In this document: piece by piece, positions 16,352 through 24,888 of the stretch | How positions within the stretch are numbered: position 1 is the first letter of the stretch | Layout: each line of letters begins with the position of its first letter | Origin: Halorubrum hochsteinianum | GTDB lineage: Archaea; Halobacteriota; Halobacteria; Halobacteriales; Haloferacaceae | Reading direction: 5' to 3' | Assembly: GCF_023702125.1 (NCBI RefSeq) | Contig: NZ_CP098415.1 | Span: 124,001-188,000 of the forward strand | Length of the DNA: 64,000 nucleotides | The notes under the pieces: model-generated | Databases searched by the model: none | The model's input: the letters and a program-made list of their open reading frames with translations, nothing else | Told to the model about the DNA's origin: nothing | Position numbers and translations under genes: made by a program

Positions 16352-18052
16352 ATGTACGACGACGACGATCTCGCCGCGATCCGCGAGGCCAAGGAGTCGT
16401 GGGAGGCGGAGACGCTCGATCCGACGCTCGACCGCCACGGGGAGCGGAAGGAGCGCTTCGCGACCGTCTCGAACCGCGAGGTCGACCGGATCTACACGCC
16501 CGCGGACGTGGCCGACCTCGACTACGACGACGACCTCGGCTTCCCCGGCGAGGAGCCGTACACCCGGGGCGTCTACCCGACGATGTACCGCGGGCGGACG
16601 TGGACGATGCGGCAGTTCGCGGGGTTCGGCACCGCCGAGGAGACCAACGAGCGGTTCCGCTACCTGATCGACGAGGGACAGACCGGCCTGTCGACCGCCT
16701 TCGACATGCCCTCGCTGATGGGGATCGACTCCGACGACGAGATGGCGCTGGGCGAGGTCGGCAAGGAGGGCGTCGCGGTCGACACCCTTCGCGACATGGA
16801 GGTGCTGTTCGACGGCATCGACCTCGCCGAGGTGTCGACTTCCTTCACGATCAACCCGAGCGCCCCGGTGATCTACGCGATGTACGTCGCGCTCGCCGAC
16901 GAGCGCGGGATTCCCCGCGAGGAGCTCCGGGGCACCCTTCAAAACGACATGCTCAAGGAGTTCATCGCACAGAAGGAGTGGGTGATCCCGCCGGAGCCCT
17001 CCCTCGAGTTGGTGACGGACACGATCGAGTTCGCGGTCGCGGAGACCCCCAAGTTCAAGCCCATCTCGGTGTCGGGCTACCACATCCGCGAGGCGGGGTC
17101 GACCGCGGTCCAGGAGCTCGCGTTCACCCTCGCCGACGGGTTCGCCTACGTCGAGGACTGCCTCGACCGCGGACTGGACGTCGACGAGTTCGCCCCGCAG
17201 CTCTCCTTTTTCTTCAACTCCCACAACTCGCTGTTCGAGGAGGTGGCGAAGTTCCGCGCCGCCCGCCGGATCTACGCCCGGGTCATGGACGAGTGGTACG
17301 ACGCGGAGGCCGAGGCGTCGAAGCAACTGAAGTTCCACACACAGACCGCCGGCCAGTCGCTGACGGCCCAGCAGCCGCTCAACAACGTCGCGCGCGTCAC
17401 GATTCAGGCGCTGGCGGGCGTGCTGGGCGGGACCCAGAGCCTCCACACCAACTCCTTCGACGAGGCGCTCGCGCTCCCCTCGGAGCAGGCGGTCCGGGTC
17501 GCGCTGCGGACCCAGCAGATCATCGCCGAGGAGTCGGGCGCGGCCGACATCGTCGACCCGCTCGGCGGCTCCTTCGCGGTCGAGAGCCTCACCGACGAGA
17601 CGGAGGCGGAGGCGATGGCGTACATCGAGGAGATCCGCGAGATGGGCGACGGCTCCGTGCGCGACGGGGTCCTTCACGGCATCGAGCAGGGGTACTTCCA
17701 CCGCGAGATCCAGGAGTCGGCCTACGAGTACCAGGAGCGCGTCGACGAGGGCGAGGAGACGGTCGTCGGCGTCAACGCCTACGAGATCGACGAGGACACC
17801 CGCCCGGACCTCCTGAAGATCGACGAGACCACTCGGGAGCGACAGCTCGACCGGCTGGAGTCGGTGAAGGCCGACCGCGACGACGACGCGGTCGCGGCCG
17901 CCCTGGACGACCTCCGCGACGCGGTCGACGCGGGCGAGAACGTGATGCCCGCCGTCGTCGCGGCCGTGAAGGCGTACGCGACGATGGGGGAGATCATGGC
18001 GGTGTTCGAGGCGGCGTACGGCACCTACCGCGAGCGGATCGGCGTCGCGTGA
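16352..18052 (+). CDS. mcmA1: Methylmalonyl-CoA mutase large (catalytic) subunit
   Basis: Coenzyme-B12-dependent mutase that interconverts (R)-methylmalonyl-CoA and succinyl-CoA, used in propionate, odd-chain fatty acid and branched amino acid breakdown. The 566-residue protein is the TIM-barrel catalytic domain alone. Visible: RPWTMRQFAGFG-like motif (TWTMRQFAGFG), TGLSTAFDMPSLMG, SISVSGYHIREAG-like segment (ISVSGYHIREAG), and the Gln/His-rich TAGQSLTAQQPLNNVAR. The cobalamin-binding domain (about 140 residues with DxHxxG) is absent and must be a separate gene elsewhere, as is usual in archaea. TATA is about 28 nt from the ATG, so the transcript is leaderless. Confidence 0.95.
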   Translation: MYDDDDLAAIREAKESWEAETLDPTLDRHGERKERFATVSNREVDRIYTPADVADLDYDDDLGFPGEEPYTRGVYPTMYRGRTWTMRQFAGFGTAEETNERFRYLIDEGQTGLSTAFDMPSLMGIDSDDEMALGEVGKEGVAVDTLRDMEVLFDGIDLAEVSTSFTINPSAPVIYAMYVALADERGIPREELRGTLQNDMLKEFIAQKEWVIPPEPSLELVTDTIEFAVAETPKFKPISVSGYHIREAGSTAVQELAFTLADGFAYVEDCLDRGLDVDEFAPQLSFFFNSHNSLFEEVAKFRAARRIYARVMDEWYDAEAEASKQLKFHTQTAGQSLTAQQPLNNVARVTIQALAGVLGGTQSLHTNSFDEALALPSEQAVRVALRTQQIIAEESGAADIVDPLGGSFAVESLTDETEAEAMAYIEEIREMGDGSVRDGVLHGIEQGYFHREIQESAYEYQERVDEGEETVVGVNAYEIDEDTRPDLLKIDETTRERQLDRLESVKADRDDDAVAAALDDLRDAVDAGENVMPAVVAAVKAYATMGEIMAVFEAAYGTYRERIGVA

Positions 18053-18145
18053 CGGCCGGGAGGAGGCGTCGCGTGACGGTCGGGCGAGAGAGAGGCGTCG
18101 AGCGACGGCCGGGCGAGAGAGGTCGCGTGAGGGTCGGGCGGACGG
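18041..18145 (+). repeat. Tandem repeat spanning the mcmA1 stop codon
   Basis: Four imperfect units start at 18041, 18065, 18094 and 18121, each 24-29 bases, with the core GGCGTCGCGTGACGG(C/T)CGGG (the last unit is more diverged). The first unit contains the final mcmA1 codons and its TGA stop, so the gene's end appears to have been copied downstream three times. Confidence 0.8.
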
Positions 18146-18162
18146 CGACGGCGGGCGGGGGC

Positions 18163-18399
18163 TCAGGCCACTTCGACCGGCTGCGCGGACTCGGCACGCC
18201 ACGCGTTCCCCCGCCGACCGGCCCGTCGGAGTTCGACCCGGACCACCGACCCGGTGTCGAGTTCGCTGAGCACGTCCTCGACCTCCGGGCCGTCGTACTC
18301 GACGACGTGAACGGTCCCGTTGCGCGGGTGTTCGCGGAGGGTCGTCGTTCCGTGGTCCTTACACGGTTTCACGACGGTGTACGTGCTTGTACGGTCCAT
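18163..18399 (-). CDS. Small haloarchaeal protein, unknown
   Basis: A 78-residue protein I do not recognise. It begins MDRTSTYTVVKPC and is predicted to be mostly beta strands, with a central VVEYDGPEVEDVLSELDTGSVVRVEL. There are no membrane segments and only one Cys. It lies convergent to mcmA1 and divergent from the ligase gene at 18534. The ATG at 18399 is the only sensible start in frame. Coding is supported by the acidic composition and haloarchaeal codon pattern, but a shadow frame cannot be excluded. Confidence 0.55.
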   Translation of the reverse strand: MDRTSTYTVVKPCKDHGTTTLREHPRNGTVHVVEYDGPEVEDVLSELDTGSVVRVELRRAGRRGNAWRAESAQPVEVA

Positions 18400-18500
18400 G
18401 AATCGACCGAGAATACGTGTCGGCGAAAGTTAACCATTATGTCGATACCTTTCCGGCTGGACTCGGCGCTGACCGCTCGGGGTCGCGCGCCCGGGAACGC

Positions 18501-18510
18501 GCCCTTTTAC
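18501..18510 (+). promoter_or_regulatory. TATA-like element of the phosphopantothenate synthetase gene
   Basis: The T-rich block cccttttac in this stretch is 24-33 nt before the ATG at 18534, the spacing of a leaderless haloarchaeal promoter. Confidence 0.45.
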
Positions 18511-18533
18511 TCGGCCCGTCGAGTACCGCGGGC

Positions 18534-19298
18534 ATGGACGAGACGGAGATCCCCGAGGACCACCCGCGCTACGCGTCGCTCGTGACGCGTCACCGGATCG
18601 AGGCGGGCGTCGAGCGGGGGATCACCTCGAAGCAGGGGCTGATCGCGCAGGGTCGCGGCGAGGCGTTCGACTACCTCCTCGGCGAGCGCACGCTCCCGAG
18701 CGCCGACGGGGCCGCCCGCGCCGCGGCGGCCACGCTGCTCCTCGCGGAACGCCCCGTGATCTCAGTGAACGGCAACGTCGCGGCGCTCGCGCCGGGCGAG
18801 ACGGTCGAACTCGCCGACGCGGTCGACGCCGACCTCGAGGTGAACCTGTTCAACCACACGGACGAGCGCGTCCGGCGGATCGCCGACCACCTCCGCGACC
18901 ACGGCGCGGGCGAGGTGAAGGGACTCGCCGGCGACGGCGAAATCCCGGGGCTCGACCACGCGCGCGGCGTCGTCGACGCCGACGGGATCGAGGCGGCCGA
19001 CGTCGTCGTGGTCCCCTTAGAGGACGGCGACCGCGCGGCCGCGCTCGACGCGATGGGGAAGACGGAGGTCGTGATCGACCTCAACCCCGGGAGCCGCTCG
19101 CCGCGGACGGCCGACGTGCCGATCATCGACAACCTGCTCCGCGCGGTGCCGAACGTGACGGCCCACGCGCGGGACCTCGCGGACGCGACGCCGGCCGAAC
19201 TCGAAGCGATCGTCGACGGGTTCGACGCCGACGCCGCGCTTGACGCGGCCGAGGCGACCATCCGCGACGGGTCGTTCGCGGACGCGGACGACGCGTAG
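18534..19298 (+). CDS. 4-phosphopantoate--beta-alanine ligase
   Basis: Archaeal phosphopantothenate synthetase (COG1701, formerly DUF137), which joins 4-phosphopantoate and beta-alanine with ATP in the archaeal CoA pathway. It has 254 residues, the usual size. Family patterns seen are HPRYASLVTRHRIEAGVERGITSKQGLIAQGRGEAFDYLLGE in the first 60 residues, ISVNGNVAAL, EVNLFNHTDER and VVIDLNPGSRSPRTADVPIIDNLLRAVPN. The ATG at 18534 was chosen because longer in-frame extensions overlap the promoter. CoaBC, a later step of the same pathway, is 2.4 kb downstream. Confidence 0.93.
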   Translation: MDETEIPEDHPRYASLVTRHRIEAGVERGITSKQGLIAQGRGEAFDYLLGERTLPSADGAARAAAATLLLAERPVISVNGNVAALAPGETVELADAVDADLEVNLFNHTDERVRRIADHLRDHGAGEVKGLAGDGEIPGLDHARGVVDADGIEAADVVVVPLEDGDRAAALDAMGKTEVVIDLNPGSRSPRTADVPIIDNLLRAVPNVTAHARDLADATPAELEAIVDGFDADAALDAAEATIRDGSFADADDA

Positions 19299-19345
19299 TC
19301 CGCCTCGCCGGAAGGCAAAAGCCCGCGCCGCCCGTACCGGTCGAT

Positions 19346-19795
19346 ATGGAACTCGACGAGACGGACCGGGCGATCCTGCGGATCCTCCAAGAGGACGCGC
19401 GGACCCCGTTCTCGGAGGTCGCGCGCCGGATCGACATGTCCAGCGCCACCGTTCACGACCGGGTCAGCCGCCTCGAAGAGGCGGGCGTCATCCGGGGGTA
19501 TCACGCCGACATCGACCCGAAGGCGGTCGGGTATGGGGTCGGCGCGTTCGTCGGCCTGCGCGTCGAACAGGGCCGCGAGGAGGACGCGCTCGAACGGCTC
19601 CGCGGCATCGACGGGGTCCGCGAGATCCACCTCACCACCGGCGAGTGGGACGTGATCCTCCGGGTCGTCGCCGCCGACACCGACCGGCTGCGAGAGCTGA
19701 TGTTCGAGCGGATCGCGGAGACGGACGGGTTCTCGCGCTCGCAGACGATGGTAATCCTCGGCACCGACTACGAGCAGCCCGGACCGCCGCTGTAG
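19346..19795 (+). CDS. Lrp/AsnC family transcriptional regulator
   Basis: A 149-residue DNA-binding protein. Residues 1-60 are the Lrp winged-helix domain (DETDRAILRILQEDARTPF, then SEVARRIDMSSATVHDRVSRLEEAGVI). The rest is the RAM ligand-binding domain (about 68-140) with GAFVGLRV, VREIHLTTGEWDVILRV and the usual C-terminal QTMVILG. Such proteins regulate amino acid metabolism or respond to small molecules; the target is not evident. It stands 47 bases after the phosphopantothenate synthetase gene on the same strand. Confidence 0.93.
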   Translation: MELDETDRAILRILQEDARTPFSEVARRIDMSSATVHDRVSRLEEAGVIRGYHADIDPKAVGYGVGAFVGLRVEQGREEDALERLRGIDGVREIHLTTGEWDVILRVVAADTDRLRELMFERIAETDGFSRSQTMVILGTDYEQPGPPL

Positions 19796-19855
19796 GGGGG
19801 TCGGCGCTCGCCCGCGACCGGAACGCTCAACTCGGGACCTCCCCGAACGGTGACC

Positions 19856-21013
19856 ATGAGCACAGCGGTCGCGGACCGGTTCGACCTCTCGCCGGAGCGG
19901 GCCTGGGCCGCCGTCGTCGGCGGGGTGACGGCGCTCCTGGCCGTCGGTTCGGTCGTCTTCACGCGCGTCGTCTACGACCGGTTCCTCTGGCGCTACTTCT
20001 GGGGCCCGGTCGTCGCGGACGGCGAGGGGGCGCAGTGCGCGGTCCGCAACCCGGACGGTACCACGGACCTGCTCGGCGGCGAGGCGGCGTGTCAGTCGGC
20101 GAGAGCCGCCGGCGAGGTGGTCGCCTCGCCGGGGTACACCACCCTCTCGACGGTGAGCTACGTGGTGATCCTGCTTGCGATGCTGATCGGCGTCGTCTTC
20201 CTCCTCCGCCGGCTCGACATCGCGACCGAACTGCGGTTCTTCTACGCGCTGTTCCCGTTCATGCTGTTCGGCGGGGCGATGCGGACGGTCGAGGACGCGG
20301 GCGTCGCGGCGACCGCCGCCGGCGTCGACCCTCTCGTCCCGTTCCCGGCGAGCGCGGTGCTGATCAGCCCGTTCATCTACTTCACGGTGTTCCTCTTCAC
20401 GCTCGCCTGCGTGATCGCGGCGTACGCGCTCGAACGGCGCGGCGTCGTCGACGACTACGCGCGGCCGCTGTTCGCGTCGGGCGCGGCCGGGCTCGCGCTC
20501 GCGGTGGGCTACCTCGCCGTGCTCGCCGCGACGACCGGCTACGTCACCTTCTACCCGCAGGTGCTCGTGCCGACGCTCGTCATCGCGACGGCCGCGACCG
20601 CGGGCACGTGGGCGCTGGCGACCCGACGGATCCCGACGATCCGGCAGGGGACGGGGGCCGCCGGGATCGTGATCATCTGGGGCCACGCGGTCGACGGCGT
20701 CGCGAACGTGATCGGGCTCGACTGGATGCCCGCGCTGACCGGGACCGCGAACCTCGTCCCGAAACACGTCGTCAACGCCCTCATCGTCGACTGGACCGGT
20801 CGGCTCCTCCCGGCGTCCGTCTCCGCCGTCACCGGCGACGCGTGGCCGTTCCTCCTCGTGAAGCTCGCGGCCGCGACGTTCGTCGTCTGGGTGTTCAACG
20901 GCGAGATGTACGACGAGTCGCCGCGGTACTCCCTGCTGCTGTTGATCACCGTCCTCGCCGTCGGTCTCGGTCCGGGGACCCGCGACATGCTCCGCGCGAC
21001 GTTCGGCGTCTGA
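19856..21013 (+). CDS. DUF63 family multi-span membrane protein
   Basis: A 385-residue integral membrane protein with about nine or ten hydrophobic segments, resembling the archaeal DUF63 family. Conserved-looking features are [52 protein letters not shown] and [13 protein letters not shown]. The function is unknown; the charged residues inside membrane segments (Asp, His, Arg) suggest transport or catalysis in the membrane, which is inference. The ATG at 19856 ([11 protein letters not shown]) was chosen over a GTG two codons earlier. It is followed on the same strand by the lipoprotein gene. Confidence 0.85.
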   Translation: MSTAVADRFDLSPERAWAAVVGGVTALLAVGSVVFTRVVYDRFLWRYFWGPVVADGEGAQCAVRNPDGTTDLLGGEAACQSARAAGEVVASPGYTTLSTVSYVVILLAMLIGVVFLLRRLDIATELRFFYALFPFMLFGGAMRTVEDAGVAATAAGVDPLVPFPASAVLISPFIYFTVFLFTLACVIAAYALERRGVVDDYARPLFASGAAGLALAVGYLAVLAATTGYVTFYPQVLVPTLVIATAATAGTWALATRRIPTIRQGTGAAGIVIIWGHAVDGVANVIGLDWMPALTGTANLVPKHVVNALIVDWTGRLLPASVSAVTGDAWPFLLVKLAAATFVVWVFNGEMYDESPRYSLLLLITVLAVGLGPGTRDMLRATFGV

Positions 21014-21122
21014 GCGGGTCGGGGCCGGGCCCGCGGCGCTCGACTGAGGGACGTTCGACCGGGTGCCTCCCTCCAGGGCGCTCGTACGGAACCGACAAGT
21101 GGGCCGAGCGCCGAGCGCGGAC

Positions 21123-21638
21123 GTGACAGACACACCGCGACGGCGCGTGCTGGCGGCAGCGGCGACGGGATCGACGCTCGGTCTCGCCGGTTGCGGCGAC
21201 CTCGGCGGGTCGGACGGCGACGCGGCGGGACAGACCGACAACGGGACCGACGGGAGCGACGCGGGCGGCGACGGAAGCGGGTCCGGCGAGGACGCCAGCG
21301 CGACGGTCGCGCTCGACGTCCAGTCGGAGATCCAAGCCGCACGAGAGGAGGTCCGGACGCGCGTTCAGGAGGGGAACCTCTCGCAGGAGGACGCGCAGGC
21401 GGAACTGGCCGACGCGCAGCGCGAGATCGTCGCGGCCGCCGTCGACGACCTGGAGTCGTACGCGGCCGGCGTCGACGGCCTCGGGATCGACGAGGCGAAC
21501 GAGCGGGCCGGTGCCGTGCTTGTCAGCGGGCCGGCCGCGGCGATCCTCGACGCGCTGGGGGCCAAGCCGGTGAGCGCGCTGCTGTCCGCGGACGACTTCC
21601 CCGCGCCGCAGGAGGGCGGACAGGCGAACGGCTCCTGA
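21123..21638 (+). CDS. Tat-type lipoprotein, unknown
   Basis: A 171-residue secreted protein with a twin-arginine signal (PRRRVLAAA), a lipobox LAGC with lipid-attachment Cys24, a Gly/Asp/Ser linker (residues 25-60), and an acidic helical domain (about 65-150). Its DVQSEIQAAREEVRTRVQEGNLSQ segment is probably a coiled coil. It would sit on the outer face of the membrane. I chose the GTG at 21123 because it places the RRR signal at residues 6-8; an earlier in-frame ATG at 21063 adds 20 unlikely residues. No family was recognised. Confidence 0.75.
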   Translation: MTDTPRRRVLAAAATGSTLGLAGCGDLGGSDGDAAGQTDNGTDGSDAGGDGSGSGEDASATVALDVQSEIQAAREEVRTRVQEGNLSQEDAQAELADAQREIVAAAVDDLESYAAGVDGLGIDEANERAGAVLVSGPAAAILDALGAKPVSALLSADDFPAPQEGGQANGS

Positions 21639-21657
21639 ACGCGACCGCAACGACACC

Positions 21658-21663
21658 TTATAA
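21658..21663 (+). promoter_or_regulatory. TATA box of coaBC
   Basis: TTATAA 28-33 nt before the coaBC ATG at 21691. It is the clearest TATA box in the region and fits a leaderless transcript. Confidence 0.65.
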
Positions 21664-21690
21664 GCCGTCGGGGGCGGAACGGTCTCGGTA

Positions 21691-22866
21691 ATGCTGGATG
21701 GGGTCAACGTCGCGCTGGGCGTCTCCGGGAGCATCGCGGCGGTGAAGGTCGTCGAACTCGCCCACGAACTGCGCCGGCAGGGCGCTCGCGTCCGCGCCGT
21801 CATGTCCCCGGCGGCGACGAACATCGTCCACCCGTGGGCGGTCGACTTCGCGACGGACGAGCCGGTCGTCACCGAGATCACGGGCGACGTCGAACACGTC
21901 GAACTGTGCGGCCGCGACGGGTGGGCCGACGTGCTCCTCCTCGCGCCGGCGACCGCGAACACCGCCGGAAAGGTCGCCGCCGCCGTCGACGACACCCCCG
22001 TCACCACCTGCGCGACGACCGCGCTCGGCGCAGACGTGCCGGTCGTGATGGCCCCCGCGATGCACGAGCCGATGTACGACCACCCGGGCGTCCTCGACGC
22101 GCTCGACCGCCTCGAATCGTGGGGCGTCCGCTTCGCGGACCCGCGGATCGAGGAGGGGAAAGCGAAGGTCGCGGCCGAGGAGGACATCGTCGTCGAGGTC
22201 GCGCGGGCGACGACGCCGCAGCGCCTCGCCGGGACGCACGTCGTCGTCACCGCCGGCGCGACGAAAGAGCGGATCGACCCGATCCGAATCCTGACGAACC
22301 GGGCGTCGGGAAAGACCGGCCGGGCGGTCGCCAGAGCGCTCTACGCCCGCGGCGCGCGGGTGACGCTCGTTCAGGACGGCCCCGAGGTCCCGTACGCCGA
22401 CGTGGTCTCGGTCGAGACCGCCGACGGGATGATGGCGGCGTGTCGCCGGTCGGCTGCGACCGCGGACGCGCTGATATCCGCGGCCGCCATCTCCGATTTC
22501 ACCGCCGACGCGGTCGACCAGAAGATCCGGTCCGGCTCGCCGCTGTCGGTCGAACTGGAGCCGACGCCGAAGCTGATCGACTCGGTCCGGGAGGCGTACC
22601 CCGACCTCCCGATCGTCGGGTTCAAGGCCGAGACCTCCGGCGACGACGCGGCGATGGTCGCCGAGGCCGAGCGGATCCGCGACCGCGTCGGACTGTCGTT
22701 CGTCGTCGCCAACGACGCGAGCGTGATGGGCGGCGACGAGACGCGCGTCCTGTTGGTCGGCGAGTCGGGGACCGATCCGGAGGAGGTCGCCGGCTCGAAG
22801 GACGCCGTCGCGGGCCGGATCGCGGACCGGCTCGCGGCGACGCTCGACGCGCCGGCGTCCGTCTGA
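21691..22866 (+). CDS. coaBC: Phosphopantothenoylcysteine decarboxylase / phosphopantothenate--cysteine ligase
   Basis: Bifunctional CoA enzyme. The N-terminal flavoprotein (CoaC, about residues 1-180) has GVSGSIAAVK, the FMN-contacting APATANTAGKVAAAVDD, and PAMHEPMYDHP. The C-terminal ligase (CoaB, about 185-390) has VTAGATKERIDPIRILTNRASGKTGRAVA and KPTPKLID-like PTPKLIDSV. It ligates cysteine to 4'-phosphopantothenate and decarboxylates the product. At 391 residues it is a normal fused enzyme. A TATA box lies 28 nt before the ATG. The upstream phosphopantothenate synthetase gene supplies its substrate. Confidence 0.95.
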   Translation: MLDGVNVALGVSGSIAAVKVVELAHELRRQGARVRAVMSPAATNIVHPWAVDFATDEPVVTEITGDVEHVELCGRDGWADVLLLAPATANTAGKVAAAVDDTPVTTCATTALGADVPVVMAPAMHEPMYDHPGVLDALDRLESWGVRFADPRIEEGKAKVAAEEDIVVEVARATTPQRLAGTHVVVTAGATKERIDPIRILTNRASGKTGRAVARALYARGARVTLVQDGPEVPYADVVSVETADGMMAACRRSAATADALISAAAISDFTADAVDQKIRSGSPLSVELEPTPKLIDSVREAYPDLPIVGFKAETSGDDAAMVAEAERIRDRVGLSFVVANDASVMGGDETRVLLVGESGTDPEEVAGSKDAVAGRIADRLAATLDAPASV

Positions 22867-22998
22867 CGGGGGCGCTCCCGGGAGTCGCATCGCCCGCCCC
22901 CGGCAGGCTCCCCGCGGATACAAACTGTTTTGAGGCGGTGGAGTAACCACACGGATAGAGATATCCATGTGTAACGAGACGGTCACGCACGGCTCCGT

Positions 22999-23006
22999 GG
23001 GAGGTG
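22999..23006 (+). promoter_or_regulatory. Shine-Dalgarno site deciding the mnhE start
   Basis: A strong GGGAGGTG lies six bases before the GTG at 23013. An in-frame GTG at 23004 falls inside the site, so 23013 is the better start for the first Mrp gene. Confidence 0.6.
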
Positions 23007-23012
23007 TGGTGG

Positions 23013-24257
23013 GTGGCTGACGCCGACTCCCCGTCCGACGCCGGCGATCCCGGCGACGGCTCGACCGACTCGCTCGGTTCGACCGCGGCGGCGGACGCCG
23101 ACGCCGCGGGCGGACCGGCGGCGGCCGGTTCGGTCATCGTTCCGGTCGAGCCGACCTCCACGCTTCGCTCGACGATCGCGCACGTCGCGGAGGCCGCGGC
23201 GACCGGCGGCGCGCCGGCGATCCACCTCGTCGAGATCGCCTCGTGGCGGAACGGCGACCCCGAGAGCGACGAGCGCGCCGCCGCGGCCGAGCGCGTGCTC
23301 GAACGCGCCGCGGCGTGGACGGCGGCGGACCTCGACGACTCTGAGGCCCCCGGTGCCGCGGACGTCGAGGTCGTCACGGCGGTGATCGGCGCGGACGACT
23401 ACCTGTTCGGTGCCGACGACTACGTCCGCGTCCTCGCGGAGTACGCCGAGGCCAACCGGGCCGACCGCGTCGTGCTCGACCCCGAGTACACGCCGGTCGG
23501 GAACACGACGCTGCTCCAGCCGCTGGAGTTCGCGCTCTCGAACACGTCGCTGTCGGTCGAGACCGCGCCGGTCGACCGCCCGACCCGTCGCGAGCGCTTC
23601 CGGACCGAGGCGACCACCGGCCGGTTCCTGGCGCTGTTCGGGCTCTCGCTCGCCTTCTACCTCCTGTTGGGCGACCCGACCTACTGGTTCGACGCGGTGA
23701 CGGGGGTCGCGACGGCCGCGATCGTGTCGGTCACCCTCTCGCGGGTGAGCCTCGACTCGAACCCGGCGATCCCGCGGACGCCGATGCGCATCCTCCGCGG
23801 GCTGGTGTACGTCCCCGTGCTGCTCTTCGAGATCCTGAAGGCGAACCTCGTCGTCGCGCGGGTCATCCTCGACCCGCGGCTCCCGATCGAGCCGACGATG
23901 AACCGGATGCGCGTGATCGTCGGGAGCGGCCTCCCGCTGATGACGCTCGCGAACTCGATCACGCTGACCCCCGGGACGCTGACGGTCCGCGCCCGCGACA
24001 GCGACCTCTACGTCCACTCGCTCCTCCCGTGGGCCCGCGAGGGCCTGTTCGACGGCTCGCTGGAGCGGTGGACGCGGTTCGTCTACTACGGCCGCCGCTC
24101 GGCGCGCCTGCCGACGCCCCGCGAGCGCGACGACGTCGCCATCCTCCAAGGGGACGACGCGACCGAGGAGCTTCCGATCGCCGCCGCCGACGGCGGTGAC
24201 GTGACGGCCGAAGGGGAGGATCCGACGGCCGACGCGGAGGAGGTGACGGACCGATGA
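23013..24257 (+). CDS. mnhE: Mrp antiporter subunit E with N-terminal Usp-like domain
   Basis: A two-domain protein of about 414 residues. Residues about 40-190 resemble a UspA fold (SVIVPVEPTSTLRSTIAHVAEAA... ADRVVLDPEYTPVGNTTLL). Residues about 205-370 are the MrpE domain with hydrophobic segments (FLALFGLSLAFYLLLG, then the ILRGLVYVPVLLFEILKANLVVARVI signature) and the SITLTPGTLTV motif. Stand-alone MrpE is about 160 residues, so the N-terminus is an extension. As part of the Mrp complex it supports Na+/H+ exchange. It is first in an eight-gene operon and overlaps the next start (ATGA). The Usp-like assignment is from pattern and needs structure comparison. Confidence 0.85.
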   Translation: MADADSPSDAGDPGDGSTDSLGSTAAADADAAGGPAAAGSVIVPVEPTSTLRSTIAHVAEAAATGGAPAIHLVEIASWRNGDPESDERAAAAERVLERAAAWTAADLDDSEAPGAADVEVVTAVIGADDYLFGADDYVRVLAEYAEANRADRVVLDPEYTPVGNTTLLQPLEFALSNTSLSVETAPVDRPTRRERFRTEATTGRFLALFGLSLAFYLLLGDPTYWFDAVTGVATAAIVSVTLSRVSLDSNPAIPRTPMRILRGLVYVPVLLFEILKANLVVARVILDPRLPIEPTMNRMRVIVGSGLPLMTLANSITLTPGTLTVRARDSDLYVHSLLPWAREGLFDGSLERWTRFVYYGRRSARLPTPRERDDVAILQGDDATEELPIAAADGGDVTAEGEDPTADAEEVTDR

Positions 24258-24559
24258 GCCTCGCGGACGCCACGCTCGCGGCCGGCTACACCCTCGGCGA
24301 CTTCCTCCTCGTCGCGGCCGCCGGCTTCGCCGTCCTCGCGGTGGGGATGCTCTACCGCGCGGTCGTCGGCCCGACGATGCAAGACCGCGTGCTGGCGGTG
24401 AACGTCCTCGGGACGAACACCGTCGTCATCCTCGCGATACTGGGCGCGGCGCTCGACGAGCCGACGTTCCTCGACATCGCCTTAGTGTACGCGCTGTTGA
24501 ACTTCCTGATGGCCATCGCCATCTCGAAGTTCACCGTCGAGCGGGGTGGTGTGCTGTGA
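24254..24559 (+). CDS. mnhF: Mrp antiporter subunit F
   Basis: A 101-residue membrane protein with three TM helices, matching MrpF/PhaF. The signature LYRAVVGPTMQDRVLAVNVLGTNTVVIL is clear, with a conserved Asp in the loop between helices 1 and 2. Its start overlaps the mnhE stop by four bases and its stop overlaps mnhG (GTGA). It is a small accessory subunit of the multi-subunit Na+/H+ antiporter. Confidence 0.93.
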   Translation: MSLADATLAAGYTLGDFLLVAAAGFAVLAVGMLYRAVVGPTMQDRVLAVNVLGTNTVVILAILGAALDEPTFLDIALVYALLNFLMAIAISKFTVERGGVL

Positions 24560-24888
24560 GCGCCGCCGCGCTGGAGACGGCCCGGGTCTGGCTCGTCGTC
24601 GCGGTCACGCTGCTCGGGCTGTTCTTCACGCTCGTCTCGATGACGGGCGTCCTCCGGCTGCCGGACGTCTACTCGCGGGCGCACACCGCCTCGCAGGCCG
24701 ACACGCTGGGGGCCGGCTTCGGCCTCGCGGCCGTCGCGCTCACCGTCGGGCTGGCGGGGGCCGGGTTCAAGTCCGTCCTCCTGCTGTTCTTCATCTTCCT
24801 GACGAACCCGACCGCGGCCCACGCGATCGCTCGGGCCGCCTTCGAGGAGGGAATCGTGCCGTGGACGGAGGGGGACGACCGCCGATGA
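24556..24888 (+). CDS. mnhG: Mrp antiporter subunit G
   Basis: A 110-residue membrane protein with three TM helices, the normal MrpG/PhaG size. The family signature is visible: GVLRLPDVYSRAHTASQADTLG, then GFKSVLLLFFIFLTNPTAAHAIARAA. It starts with GTG overlapping the mnhF stop by four bases, and its stop overlaps the next ATG. Confidence 0.93.
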   Translation: MSAAALETARVWLVVAVTLLGLFFTLVSMTGVLRLPDVYSRAHTASQADTLGAGFGLAAVALTVGLAGAGFKSVLLLFFIFLTNPTAAHAIARAAFEEGIVPWTEGDDRR

